Source: Monocercomonoides exilis (lineage: Eukaryota > Preaxostyla > Oxymonadida > Polymastigidae). From it: a stretch of 64,000 nucleotides of DNA. The stretch covers positions 248,001-312,000 of the forward strand of contig LSRY02000026.1 of NCBI GenBank assembly GCA_001643675.2. Direction: 5' to 3'. Positions 1 through 12,161 of this stretch are shown here, in pieces (within the stretch, counting starts at the first letter, position 1; every line of letters starts with the position of its first letter). The notes beneath the pieces are model-generated. The model saw only the letters and a list, made by a program, of their open reading frames with translations. It had not been told where the DNA came from and searched no databases. The position numbers and the translations under genes are program-made.

Positions 1-947
1 TTCTTTATTCCTTCGATTTTCAAATATTTCTTTTCTGATTTTCTAATCGTCCTTTCCGGAAGTCATTTCTCCATCAAATGCAGCGATATCTTGCTCTTCT
101 GAAAAATGTGAGATTTATGTATTCTGCTCAAATTCCATCTTTCTCATTGAAAAATGTCCTTTTTTTCGCCAGAAAATATCTTCTCCAATTCCCTTCCCAA
201 TCCTTTCATCCTGCGCACTTTTCGTATGAATTTGCTGGCTCAACTCCATAGTCACCCTGCACAACGAGATATCCCGCCTTCATTCATTTTCATTCATTTC
301 TGCCTCCTGCCCTGAAAGAAAGAATAAAAACGGTCAATAAAAAATAATCATATATAGAAATAATAAATAAATACCAAACTTCCTTCTCTGCCTTTTATTA
401 GCAATTATTCTTTGGCATATCAATCATATAAATATTTTCATTAAAAACAAAAGAAAGAACATCTATTGATTGTCTATGAAATAGATTTGTTTAAAAAACA
501 TGTGTTTTCCTCATATGATAACAAATAACAAACCTCGATGCAACGTCAATGTGAGAAAAATTGTTGAAAGAACATTTTGAAATAAAGTTATGGAATTTTT
601 TCTCATTGAAAAAAGTTCTAAACACACTTTTTTTTTAATCATTTTTAATGAATATTGTTGTTTTAATAATTATGAGGCGTATGAACACTAATAGAATATA
701 AGCATTTTCTCATTCATGAAAGAACAAAAAAGCGAAAATTTTTCATAGATTTTTGATCTGAAAATTTGAGATACATTTTTCGAAAAAGAGGTCACACCTT
801 GGAACCCGTTTTTTTGACATATTTCACACACCGTCATTCTAACAAATCGATTCATGCGAAAAAAATGCCACCCAATGTGTGACCCTCGTGGGATACCTTA
901 AAAATATTTTTTCCTAATGATCATATCCATAATTATTTGGATATGCA
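1..947. repeat. Left terminal inverted repeat (cut by window start)
   Basis: The sequence is the reverse complement of 6769-7715. Outer end TTCTTTATTCCTTCG matches CGAAGGAATAAAGAA at 7701-7715, and inner end GGATATGCA matches TGCATATCC at 6769. Spot checks in between, including a nine-base T run, found no difference. Near identity suggests recent activity or conversion between the two arms. Confidence 0.95.
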
Positions 948-1772
948 TAAAATTGTCTGACTTTTGTGTTGTGAGACGATTATTCTCCATTTGTTATTTG
1001 CACAACAATTTAACATTCTGACATTATTTTGTGTAATATTTTGTTGTTTAGTCGTTTTTGTTGGATGAAATTATTATATTTGTGATGTTGAAAGTTTTTG
1101 AAATGAATTTCTTTTTCTTTTTTAAGAATCTTCAAATTTAAAAAAAAAAAATTAAAATAAAGAATAAATGATCTTAAGTAGTTTCCCAAAAGTTTATAAA
1201 TTGAATCAAAAATGTTTCATCATTATTGTTCAAATAAAATTATTTCCACATTTAATTTTGAATGAATAAATCGAAAATATATTTAATATCTTCAAGGTTG
1301 TATTTGAGAAAAAAATATTTTAAAATGTAATTAGAAATATTTTAATTAGTCATCCATTCATATATTAACAATTTTGTCCATTTAGTAAAAATAAAAAAAT
1401 CAAAATGTTTTACTAAACTTTTATCTCTGATTAAATTTTTTCTTGAAAAAACATATTTTTTGCTGAAATCAAACAACTCAATATTTATTTTAAAAAAAAA
1501 GAAAAAGAAAATCAGTTTGACATTTAATTTTGTTGATTATCAAATTTTTTGTATTTATTTATTTATTTATTATATTTTTTTTTTTTTGATTTTATGATTT
1601 CATTAATGAGCTTTTTGGATTGCTATGTGTCTTTTGAGAAAATTAAATTGTGAGAAAGAAAAAAAGAATTTCAATAAATAAAAATAAAAATAAAAAAACA
1701 GTGAATGACTTCTGTATTTTTATGATTGTTTCATATTGAAAATTCCATAATAAATTAAATATTTCACAAAAA
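948..1772. other. Non-coding 5' region inside the transposon
   Basis: Very AT-rich with A and T homopolymers and no convincing coding frame. It lies between the left inverted repeat and the start codon of the USP-DDE gene, so it probably holds the promoter and 5' leader; no specific motif could be identified. Confidence 0.6.
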
Positions 1773-4700
1773 ATGTCTTTTTTGAAACCTCAATCAACAC
1801 TTAATTCCAGATCGAAAATTCTTTGGAAAGAAATTGAACGCATCGGTGGAGATGATGTGGATTCATTGCTTGTCTATCTATTTTACAACTACAGGCAATC
1901 ATCTTCAGTTATTAATGATTTACTAAAGTCATTGAATGGTTTGGTTTTTTATTTTATTGTATTGTGTAGAAAATATTATTTTAACTCTCTGTTGTCATTT
2001 TCTTATTTATTTGCTAATTATTTTTATTTATAAACAGAATATCACATAAAGCTGCTGGAAGACCTGTCTGTGGTGTACAACAACGCTCCATTGCACACTC
2101 AGACAACAATGCTGCAAGCGCTTTCCCGCAACACATCATTATCCGATTTACAGGACTATGGATATGATGTCACAGAAGGAAAATTCAGTTACGCGAAACA
2201 AACTCTGAAGAAAAACCAAGGATTTATTATTCCGCCTCAAAAACCTCATCTTCCGTCTTGCAAAAGTGGTTTGTATTTATTTAATTTTTTTTTTAATGAT
2301 GTTCTCTTTTTTCCTTAGGATTAAATGAACAGGATTGGGAAAAGGGCAACAACTGGATGTTAGCCCATTCCACTGAAGCCTCAACTTCTCTTCAGTCAGC
2401 AAAGAAAAAGCAGCGAGCCGAGCCAGATTACGCAAGATTTATTGACGAAGCAGCGTGGGATGAAGAAATAATCACAGAAAATTCTTCTATAAATAAAAAA
2501 CAATCTTCTTCTTCTTCTTCTTCATCACAACAAAATAAAAAATCAAATGTCGTTTCAGAAAAAAAATCTCCTTCTTCATATTCTTCACCTTCTCAATCTA
2601 TTGATGCTCCAATCAACACTCCAATTATGAGAGAAAGGAGATCAACAAAAAGAAAAACAAATAAATCACATCAAAAACGTCACTCGTCTCCTTCACCCAT
2701 TCCAATTTACAAATTCTTCAAAACAAAGCAATCGTCATCCACTTCCTCATCTTCCTCATCTTCCTCATCTTCCTCATCTTCCTCATCTTCCTCATCTTCC
2801 TCATCTTCCTCATCTTCCTCATCTTCCTCATCTTCCTCATCTTCCTCATCTTCCTCATCTTCCTCATCTTCCTCATCTTCCTCATCTTCCTCTTCTTCCT
2901 CATCTTCCCCATCTTCCCCATCTTCCTCTTCTTCCAAAAAGCAACAAAAAGAAACAACAAACACTTCTTCGTTCAGCAACAATGATGTGTGGGTGAGTGA
3001 TCAATTAGTAGAATATACCACTTCACCCACTCTTATTCCTCCTCAGGCATTCCAAAATCTTCTTTCGTCATTTTCAAAAGAAATTAACACTTCATCTTCT
3101 CAACATAATACACAAACAGATGATAGTGATTTATCGCTTCGTGAGAATTTTGCACAAACCATGTCAAACAGCAACGCAATGGATGTTCTTCCTGCAATTC
3201 AATCTCCTTCCCTTTCTCTATCTTCTTCTCTTTCTTATGATTCTTCAAAAACATTATCAAAACTGTCAAAAGGATTACCGAATTTGGGTAACACATGCTA
3301 TTTAGCTTCTCTTCTTCAATGCTTATCTTCTGTAATGATACAAAAACCATCTTTAATCAGAAAACCATCAACAACAAAGAGCATATCTTCTCGTGTTTTA
3401 AGTGTATGCAATCAACTATCCAAAGATGGAATTGAAGTTCGTTCGTGGATCTCATCGCTAATCAACAAATGGGAAGAATATTGCAACTATGGCAGCAGGC
3501 AGCAACAGAATGTGATAGAAGCATTTGAAAATCTTCATCAACTTCTTCAAATTAATAAGATATTTGAAAAGGATACCTTCAATCCTGTGCTCATTACTCA
3601 TTTCAAATGTCAAAAATGTCAAAAAGTTACTAATCATTTCAATGAAGCCTGCAGTAATGTTATCATTAATTCATCATCTCCTCATAAAGGTCTATCTTCT
3701 ATCTTTTCAACTGAGATATTGAACGGAAAAAATGCTGTCTATTGCAACGATTGCAAAGAGAAATGCTGTGCTGCTCGATGGGAGGAAATGGCTGCATTTC
3801 CAGAGGTGCTAGCCCTCTGTCACGAATGCACTGATTCTGCTAGCTCTGCTCCTTCAAAAACAATACACATCGAAACAGATCGAAATAATCAGCGCTCGTT
3901 TTGCAAAGGTTTTGCAACAGAAAATGTTCAACGTTTCCAAAAGAACAATAAGGAAGTCGTCATTTATCATCTTGTCGGACAAATTTTGTTCAAGCGCCTG
4001 GATCAACAAAATGGGCATTACATTGCAGTTGTGAAAAGGAAGGCAGGAAGAGAGGCACTGTGGAATATTTGCAACGATTCTGATGTACTTGAATTGGACA
4101 AAGAAAACTGGACAAAGGCATGGAAGGATCTTTATGCTCAAGGTTTCACTCCTTCACTCTCATTCTATATCAAAGAAAAAACCAAACCAACTTTTTCAAC
4201 AATTCAATTCGGTGGTTCCTCTTCTTCATCTTCTTCAAAAACATCTTATAATAACACTTTAAATAACATATCATCATCATCATCATCGTCATCGTCATCT
4301 TCAATAACAACATTAACTTCAACAACAACATCATCATCGTCTCCATTCATCACTCCACCTCATCGTTCAACTTCCATTCCACAACTATCATCATCAAAGA
4401 CTACAAACGATGGATTGGAAGTACTTAAAGAAAAACGAAAGAAAACGGGCATCTTTTCTCCCAACGAAAAGCGATTAATCTTCAAGCCCAAAACGAAACT
4501 GTGGAGTGAGTTTACAGAAGAAACAAACATCAAAGTTTCTCTGTCACATTTCTACAAACTCACAACCAACTTCTCGAAAGCGAAAAGGCGCACAGATCTC
4601 TGCGGCATGTGCGAAAAACTCAGCTATTTGGAAAACAAATTAAAGTCATCGCAAAACAAAAATGGACTTTCTTCAGCTGAGTTTCACACTTTGAAACTTC

Positions 4701-5767
4701 TTCGACAACACCGACTTGTTGCAGAAATGCAACGAAAACATTATCAATCTTCTGTCGACAATCTGAAAGAGGGAGAAGCAGTCTTCGTCTTCGACTTCAA
4801 AGAGAAATGGAAACTCCCCATCAGAAAGAACCAACTTCAACAGGAATTCTTCAACTATCAACAAGTATCTCAATTCACAATCATCTCTCTCCAAAAAATT
4901 AATTATCAACTTGTTAAACGAACATTCAACTTCTTCTCCGACTGTCTCTCAAATGATCACAGATTTGTTATTGAGTGTCTGGAATCTGTGATCAAAAGAC
5001 ACTTCTTCTCAGACACTCACACTTTTAAGTTCTTCTGCGATTCTGGTCCACACAACCGAAATCGCTTCCTTCTTCACTTCATCCTCTCTAAACAATCCAA
5101 ACTTCTCAAAAAGAAAAATACACAACTAAACTTCTTCGCTGAGCACCATGGAAAAAATATTTGCGATAGTGAATTTGGTGCACTTGTGAACACAATCAAC
5201 AACAGCATATCAACTGAACACATCACCACACTTCATGACTTAATCAACTTCTTCGACAACAATATGAATGTTTCAACATCTGCTTCTTCGACATCACAAC
5301 AAGACATTTTTGAATCATCCTCAACCAATTCTTCTCCATCAACATCAACTGTCAATAACTCTGCGCATGAGAGGTACTTTGAAGAGTACGTACCATCTCA
5401 ACAAATCTCATGGCCATCTCTGTCAGTCCCTCACATGAAGGACTTCTTGTATTTTGAGCGCAAGGGCTCATTTGTCTGTGCTTCAGCTGTTGGATATCTT
5501 CCTCAACGCTCTCTGGTTGCCCTCGAATCTTCGACAATGAAAGAAAAAATTCAACGTTCAAGGAAGTCATTTCACTCTGATATCACATCATCTAACTCTT
5601 CCCTTCTTTCTCAATCTTCTCAAGATCTTCTTTCAAGGAGATTTGAGCTTCTTCTTGACTCTTCTTCTTTTAATGAATCTCAAAATTGTATTAATGGTGT
5701 CCCTTTTTAAGAAACTAGTTGTTGTGTATGCTTAGCTGGCACTCTATCGGAAGGGTGCTGGACATGA
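1773..5767 (+). CDS. USP deubiquitinase-DDE transposase fusion protein (copy 1)
   Basis: Three exons: 1773-1938, 2038-2268 and 2319-5767, with introns of 99 and 50 bases (donors GTTTGG and GTTTGT, acceptors ACAG and TTAG). The frame is continuous for about 1281 residues to TGA at 5765; under the standard code it would end at TAA 5708. Domains in order: an N-terminal domain conserved in all three copies; a charged linker and long poly-Ser tract; a USP-type cysteine protease with Cys box GLPNLGNTCY (Cys codon 3296), a CxxC...CxxC zinc finger, His box NGHYIAV (His 4016) and an acidic residue in NICND (4076). A second Ser tract follows, then a DDE/D-like nuclease: D in FDFKE (4793), D in CDSGPH (5039), D/E in HGKN-CDSEFG (5165/5171). 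USPs remove ubiquitin from proteins; the DDE part would cut and join DNA. Catalytic assignments come from motif recognition and agreement with copy 3. All of its roughly 70 Gln codons are CAA/CAG. Confidence 0.85.
2744..2888 (+). repeat. 9-base minisatellite (TCCTCATCT) coding for poly-serine
   Basis: About 16 tandem copies of TCCTCATCT, each adding three serines, inside exon 3 of the USP-DDE gene. The tract ends in imperfect copies up to about 2935. It is absent from copies 2 and 3, so it expanded after they diverged. Long reverse-strand acidic frames here are shadows of it. Confidence 0.9.
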
Positions 5768-5829
5768 CTGTTCGTATTAGATATTGCAGCCTTCGGGCTG
5801 CTTTATCCGGACCTGGATACGACGAACAG
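5768..5829 (+). other. Stable UUCG hairpin immediately after the stop codon
   Basis: GCAGCC (5786-5791), loop TTCG, GGCTGC (5796-5801) form a perfect six-pair stem with the very stable UUCG tetraloop. It is enclosed by an outer stem CTGTTCG (5768-5774) with CGAACAG (5823-5829). The structure starts directly after TGA 5765-5767. It could protect or define the mRNA 3' end; no known RNA family was recognised. Confidence 0.55.
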
Positions 5830-6768
5830 CCTCCCAGGTGCACAATAGTTAGAATCCGATTGTTTTCTTTTGGTTATTGTCCCCAAAAAAGTCCCTATTA
5901 TTTAATTGGTTATTGTACCGAAATTTATGTATATATCGAGATTCATTAATAGAGAGAGTTGTGAGGGAATTCATTGATCTTTGGGTGAGGTTTTTGGAAG
6001 AGAGAGTTGTTGAGAGTGTGAAATGTTGTTTTATCATTGTGTCTGTCTTTTTTCTTTGTTGGATTTGATCTTTTTGAGTCAAAGAGAGAAAAATATCAGA
6101 AAGGGGTGAGTGGATAAAAAACAGGTGGAAAATAGACAAGTTAGTTTTTGAACTTTTTATATAAGTATTCTTTTTTGTTAGGAATTGTCTTTGATACCAT
6201 GAATTTGTTGATATAGTCATGCTTTTTATTGAATCTTTTTTTGTTCAGAATTTTTGGTTATTTGATAATGATGAGTGAGAATTTCGAGAGAATGAAATTG
6301 AAAATGAAAAAGTTTGTGTTAGCTTGAATGAACAAGATGTTAATATTGTTTATTTTGTTTATCGTTTGATGTTGCTAAAAGTTTTTTGAAATTGTTTTTA
6401 TTTGTTTTGTTTTGTTTTTCAAGTGTTTCAGTTTTTATGTTTGTTTGTTGTTGTTTCAAAGAACCAACTCATTTATTTCGAAATATTTTTAACATTGTGC
6501 ACAGCGAACTGGTTTTATTATTTGAAATGTTTTTGTTAACAATAATGAACAACAATAATGTGAAAAAATCAAATCAACTGATTTCATCAAGGATTTGAAA
6601 AAACAATGAAAAAATTAATATTGCAATTAAGAGTGAATAGACAGCTATAAATTCTTATCCATTAAAAATAAACGAAACGAAAAATAATCATCTCATCAAC
6701 GACCAGATTAAATAAAAAAATATATATATATAAAACACAAATATTTCATTGAAAATAAAGAAAATTTT
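5830..6768. other. Non-coding 3' region inside the transposon
   Basis: AT- and GT-rich sequence between the gene and the right inverted repeat. It has a short TA run near 6720. Short frames on both strands have no recognisable features. Confidence 0.55.
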
Positions 6769-7715
6769 TGCATATCCAAATAATTATGGATATGATCATT
6801 AGGAAAAAATATTTTTAAGGTATCCCACGAGGGTCACACATTGGGTGGCATTTTTTTCGCATGAATCGATTTGTTAGAATGACGGTGTGTGAAATATGTC
6901 AAAAAAACGGGTTCCAAGGTGTGACCTCTTTTTCGAAAAATGTATCTCAAATTTTCAGATCAAAAATCTATGAAAAATTTTCGCTTTTTTGTTCTTTCAT
7001 GAATGAGAAAATGCTTATATTCTATTAGTGTTCATACGCCTCATAATTATTAAAACAACAATATTCATTAAAAATGATTAAAAAAAAAGTGTGTTTAGAA
7101 CTTTTTTCAATGAGAAAAAATTCCATAACTTTATTTCAAAATGTTCTTTCAACAATTTTTCTCACATTGACGTTGCATCGAGGTTTGTTATTTGTTATCA
7201 TATGAGGAAAACACATGTTTTTTAAACAAATCTATTTCATAGACAATCAATAGATGTTCTTTCTTTTGTTTTTAATGAAAATATTTATATGATTGATATG
7301 CCAAAGAATAATTGCTAATAAAAGGCAGAGAAGGAAGTTTGGTATTTATTTATTATTTCTATATATGATTATTTTTTATTGACCGTTTTTATTCTTTCTT
7401 TCAGGGCAGGAGGCAGAAATGAATGAAAATGAATGAAGGCGGGATATCTCGTTGTGCAGGGTGACTATGGAGTTGAGCCAGCAAATTCATACGAAAAGTG
7501 CGCAGGATGAAAGGATTGGGAAGGGAATTGGAGAAGATATTTTCTGGCGAAAAAAAGGACATTTTTCAATGAGAAAGATGGAATTTGAGCAGAATACATA
7601 AATCTCACATTTTTCAGAAGAGCAAGATATCGCTGCATTTGATGGAGAAATGACTTCCGGAAAGGACGATTAGAAAATCAGAAAAGAAATATTTGAAAAT
7701 CGAAGGAATAAAGAA
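6769..7715. repeat. Right terminal inverted repeat
   Basis: Inverted copy of bases 1-947, with the same length and no difference seen in the stretches compared. The outer boundary may lie beyond 7715 because the left copy is cut by the window edge. Confidence 0.95.
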
Positions 7716-8271
7716 TTTTTATTGGAGGGAAACAGTGTGCAATGGAATATAAAACAGAAAATTCCATATAAAAATGTTTAGAAGGTTTGTTGAATATTTT
7801 TTGAAGTGATTATTATTTTTTCATTCAGGATGTTGAAAAAGCGAAGGATTATATGGCTTTGAAGAAGAAGAAGAAAAGCAAGGAAGAAAAATACAGATAG
7901 ATGAAATGCGAGATATTTCGAAGATTCCTGACACTGGGCTTTGGCGAAGAATAGTTTTTGAGGAAAGATGATTTTTTGTGAAAGAAGGGGAATTGAAAGC
8001 TTGAAAGATGAAATCAAAAAGAGGAAAAAAGGAATTGTCACATGTTTATTATTTGCATCAGCGAGAGAAAGAAGATAAAGAAGAATTAATGATGAATTTG
8101 GTGAACAGTGTTACAAGAAGAACAAAAAAAATGGAAGAAGAAAAAAAGAATTATCATTTCATTGAATTTCTCCATTAATTATAATTTGCATTAATCTTCA
8201 AAATTTTCGATCTTCAAAAACCTCATAATTACACTTCTCCTTTTTCAACAGACGAGGCAAAACCACATCAC
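7716..8271. other. Unassigned sequence flanking the transposon
   Basis: A GTTTGT...TTCAG interval at about 7785-7830 looks like an intron. It is followed by a short TAR=Gln frame rich in Lys/Glu (about 7831-8010) that ends in TGA. This may be an exon of a host gene, but nothing else identifies it. Confidence 0.3.
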
Positions 8272-8620
8272 ATGCCTTCTCCTTCTTCTTTATCATCTTC
8301 CTCTTCCTCCTCTTTAAAAGCAAACACTGTCACAAGAACAAACACACCATCGGAGGCACTGAGCGTGATGAAGTCGAAACCGGAGATGAGCTTCGATTCG
8401 ACTTCTCGTTTTTTTCACTGAATGTTTCGTGAGCGGAGCGGTAGTTTGCATGTTTGAGGGCAATGTGGCAGTGGGAAAGCATGGCATCTTACAGAACAAG
8501 CAGCAGTGAGGAGAAATGGCAGGAAAGCAGATGAAAAGAGCGAGAAAGGAGAAGAGAAGAGAAGAGGGAGAGGAGGAAAATTGAGGAAGACGAGAAAATT
8601 ATTAAGAGGACGAAGGAGTA
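8272..8620 (+). other. Short Ser-rich frames, broken
   Basis: A frame from ATG 8272 encodes a Ser-rich stretch and a Thr/Ser/Pro-rich segment before a TGA near 8420. The next plausible frame is shifted by one base. A polypyrimidine tract with CAG just upstream could be an intron acceptor. Not recognised. Confidence 0.25.
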
Positions 8621-9286
8621 ATGAGTGATTCTGAGCAAAAAAAGCAAAGATACGAAGAAAGCGCAAAACAGAAGAGACAGAAAGAAACATCTGATGATCT
8701 GAGCAAGCTGCGGAAGGAAGAATTTGACTGGGGAGAATCGAACTATTTTAGAGAGCAGGCGATCAAAGACGCAATTAAGGATAGGCTTGATGCGATGTTT
8801 GGGAACAAGAAATCGAAAAGAAAGCGGAGAAGAAGAAACGGACACAGAGGGAGTCACGAAAATAAAGAAAGGAATACAAGAAATCAGCAGAATTCTTCTT
8901 CCTCTTCTTCTTCCTCTTCCTCTTCTTCTCCACACAGCAATTCTCACAATCGATCTTCTTATACAGACTCCTTCTTCGAAGTGAGCGAAGATGAAAAAGA
9001 CGAAGAAAACAACGAAGCAAACGACACTACAGATGGCTCAGATTATCCATAACATGCAAGGAAATCAGCAGAACGAGATGTTCGAATGGATATTGGCTCA
9101 TCATGCGTCTTCAGAGCGAATCAAGTGCGACAAGCGCTGATGATGCAGCCAAGTGAGTTTGTAATATACAACTTTGTGGTATGTGCTTCGCAGATTGGAT
9201 ATGGTCCGTATGGAGAGGAAGAGGAAGAGACGGAGAAGAAGGAGATAGAGAGGAGGAAAATGAAGGAAAAACAGAAAAAGGACTGA
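8621..9286 (+). CDS. Hypothetical charged, Ser-rich protein
   Basis: ATG 8621 is the first start after a TGA in this frame. Read with TAR=Gln the frame continues through TAA 9050 to TGA 9284, about 221 residues. The product is rich in Lys, Glu, Arg and Ser, with a basic patch (KKSKRKRRRR) that resembles a nuclear localisation signal, a poly-Ser run and an acidic tail. A second open frame overlaps at 8991-9140, so a frameshift near 9020 is possible. Not recognised; the strong purine bias means it could be chance. Confidence 0.35.
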
Positions 9287-10985
9287 CTTGTCGAACTCCA
9301 AAGGGAGCACAAGGGATGAGAATGCAAAAAAAACAGAGAGCGCCTTTTGTTCACAAAATATACAACAAAAGATGTACGTCAACAACATCATCACTTGCAA
9401 GTTTCTATTAATCTGACACAAATAAAAGCGAAAAATCTTCTTCTTCGTATTCTTATTCTTCATCCAGCCAAGTGATCTATACAGCTTGTTCTCCACACAC
9501 ATATTTCACCACAAATGACTGGGCGCATCTTCTCTCTTCATTCAGCAACCATCCCAAACGATTCTATCACAGCATAAACATTTTGGGAGGAGCTGTTTCT
9601 TCGATAAGGAGAACACATCACCAATTGATGGAAGATGATTCTGAAGTATCTTCATTAAATGAAAGCGTTGAAGAAGAAGAGAACAAAGAATTAGAATCAT
9701 CTCAAAATCCCAAAAAAACATTCACACAAATCTCAAAATCACACTTTTTCTTCTTCTTCTTCTCATTCTCTTTCTTCTCCTCCTTATTATGCAGACCATC
9801 GTCTTCGTCTGATCAACCGACTTGCGTATGTGATGAGTGTGCGGACGCTGCATCTGGTCGAGCAGTTAAACTTGACACGTTTTGTGCACTGGTTAAAAGA
9901 GCTGGTGAGATGTGAACTTGTGAAGAATAATAATGAGCAGGCAGACGTGGAGCAGGAGTAGGAGAAAGCAACATGGCGGAACAGAACGCGTTTTGAAGAA
10001 GGAGATGCAGAGAACAGGTGAAAGAGGAGAAGATGCTGAGTGCAGAAGAAATAGCTGCTTTATTTAGTGATTTTCTTTCTAAAAGAAAATGCAATGGAGA
10101 TACGAATGGGATGAATCAGCTTGGCAACTTGAGTGATAACAATAAACTTGATTCGGCGACTCAATCAGAAAAATTCAGCAACTTTCAGATAGTGCTTGGC
10201 AGGAAAGGCAACTTTGCTCAGCTTCCAGAAACTCATTTTGCCTCTTCTGCTATTCTCAACTGCAACTCCGTATTCATTCACAGGCACAGAATAAACAGCA
10301 ACCTACCCATTCTTCTTCTTCTTCTCTTTCCTCTGCTTTTCTTCTTGGTTTGCTTTCTTCCCATTCTGCATGTCTTCATCCACACAGAAGAAGGGCTGGC
10401 TATCAGATGAAGAGTTCTGTTGAGCCAGAAGCAAAAGGGAAAGATGAACCTTATTTTTTAATAATCACAAGAATTCTGATTCATTTTGTTGAGTGCTCAG
10501 ATCGAAAGGGACAGAAAGAGGAGAAAATGAAGAGGTGAAATGATGATTTGGAAGATGAAGGAGGTCGAGGAAATGAGGGAGATTGAGGTGAATTGCCATC
10601 AAAGCAGATGAAAGGAGGTTATAAAAGGAAATTAGAAAAGAAATAAACAAAGAACTTGAAAAAGTCAGAAAAGAAAACGAAGAAGAAGAGAGTGAGAGTG
10701 AAAGAGAAGGAAGAAGATGCTGAGAAGGATACGCAAACACGAAAACCTCAGAATCTTTAGAAGGACCATTTGATGACCAAATTTATTCGTCCAAATCTGA
10801 ATAATTTGAAGGAGCGGCTGCTGAAAGAACGGAGCAGCAAAAATTTTGTCTTCTTTTATATCATCTTCCTTCTAATCGTCATCACGGCCAGTTGATTGTG
10901 AGGCAACTGAATGTTGCTATGTCCAAATATCTTGCTCTTTTGCTTCATCTTCTTCGGATGTGGAGAAAGAAGCAGCAGATGAAAC
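9287..10985 (+). other. Patchwork of short open frames, probably broken gene
   Basis: Stretches at 9472-9915, 9785-10021, 10018-10410 and 10350-10538 are each open and look protein-like but lie in different frames. The switches occur next to CTT/TCT (Ser or Leu/Phe) runs. This fits a pseudogene, or a gene with indel errors in simple repeats. No family recognised. Confidence 0.25.
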
Positions 10986-11324
10986 ATGTTCAAATGCAAC
11001 TTCGATCACTTTCATTACAAAACTTCCTTTGACTGCCACCAATCTTCTTCCTCTTCTTCTTCGTCGTCCTCCTCCTCTTCCTCCTCTTCTGTTTCTTCTT
11101 CTTCATAATCTTCATAATCTTCTTCTTCTTCCTCTTCTTTTTCTTTCTTTTCTTTTTCTTCTCATTCTTCTCTCGCTTCTTCCTCTTCTTTTTCATGCAC
11201 TTAAACATCATATCACATTGCTTTATCATTGTCAGCACATATTTCATTTGATTGGATTTCTTCTATTTTTTTCCTCATCTTTATATGGGATGATTACAGA
11301 AAGAAAGAAGAAGGGTATTTCTGA
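10986..11324 (+). CDS. Ser-rich frame visible only with TAR=Gln
   Basis: ATG 10986 opens a 112-residue frame to TGA 11322. It crosses two TAA codons within a serine run (11106 and 11115) and another TAA near 11202. Cys/His/Phe-rich ends flank a poly-Ser centre. Low-complexity composition makes the call weak. Confidence 0.2.
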
Positions 11325-11462
11325 AGAAAAAAAAACCAGATGAAAATGAGAAAAAGATTGAAAAGTCAATGAAGAGAATAAAGATAAAGAGATAGAAGAA
11401 TTCGTTTAGACAGGATATGATGAGTGGAAATTGGTAAGTGAAAATTGCTGAGATTTTGAAAA

Positions 11463-12161
11463 ATGAGGAAGTTAAATGGAAATGAGGAGAAGTTGGAGGA
11501 GAAGAAGATGATGAACCAGAACAGGAAACAATGTGGCAAGAAGGAATACGTTGAATATCTGAATCATTCTATCTGTTGCTTCTTTTTCATGAGCGTTATG
11601 GAGCGCAGATACGAAGAATGTGGAAGTGCGCTGAGATGTGATACAGTTGAGGGAACATTCGCGGCTGAGAAGCCACGAGGAGGTGCGGGAGAGCTGCCAT
11701 TTCCTCTCCAGGGAAAGGCAATAATGAGAGAACAGCGAGAAGGAGGTGAAGTTTTAGCAAGCGGATTAATTATTTGGGAAGACGGGGCTATTAGTGAACT
11801 TACAGCAGTTGATACAAGCACGTGTTTCTGTGGAGACCATGTTTGGCTGTTCTTCTTTTGTAATAAATCAGAAAGGCTCTTCATTCACAGACACTTTCTT
11901 ATGAATCAGATACAGTGTCCAATTGATACTTGTTGTAGCTGCCGAGTGAATCCATTTATTGAGCATGTCTCGAGTACAGCTAAAGATCAATGGATAAACG
12001 CGACTGCGCTCCCAAAGGATGTAGAAGTTCCGTTTTGGAGAATGGTGCAGTTTGAGATACACTAAAGCCATGCTACTGTTTCAGTCATAAATGTTGCTGA
12101 TAAGGTTTCCAATCAAGATGGAAGTTAAGACGGAGTGCATCAAGCTGAAGGGACTTTCTGA
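11463..12161 (+). CDS. Hypothetical Cys-containing protein
   Basis: Open from ATG 11463 through TAA 12063 and 12141 (read as Gln) to TGA 12159, about 232 residues. The N-terminus is Lys/Glu-rich; the rest has scattered cysteines and a segment (STAKDQWINATALP) that vaguely resembles the beta-helix surface proteins elsewhere in the window. No signal peptide is obvious. Could be a degraded member of that family. Confidence 0.3.

Larger units (their letters stand above)
1..7715 (+). mobile_element. Long-TIR DNA transposon carrying a USP-DDE fusion gene
   Basis: The first 947 bases of the window recur as an exact-looking inverted copy at 6769-7715. Between them lies a single three-exon gene whose product has a deubiquitinase and a DDE/D nuclease-like domain. 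One gene between long inverted repeats is the layout of a cut-and-paste DNA transposon. The window begins inside the left repeat, so the outer ends and any target-site duplication cannot be seen; the element may extend beyond 7715. Two related genes (18340-19957 and 60503-63843) show that this is a family. No matching inverted repeat was found around those copies. The superfamily is not assigned. Confidence 0.8.

Noticed and set aside
2707-2982. Minus-strand acidic or Met/Arg/Lys repeat frames
   Set aside because: Shadows of the 9-base serine repeat inside the USP-DDE exon.
5732-5850. tRNA or self-cleaving ribozyme at the hairpin
   Set aside because: No cloverleaf, T-loop, hammerhead core or recognisable HDV-like pattern; only the nested stems are supported.
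1-7715. Maverick/Polinton or other large virus-like transposon
   Set aside because: Only one gene lies between the inverted repeats; no DNA polymerase B, integrase, ATPase or capsid frame is present.
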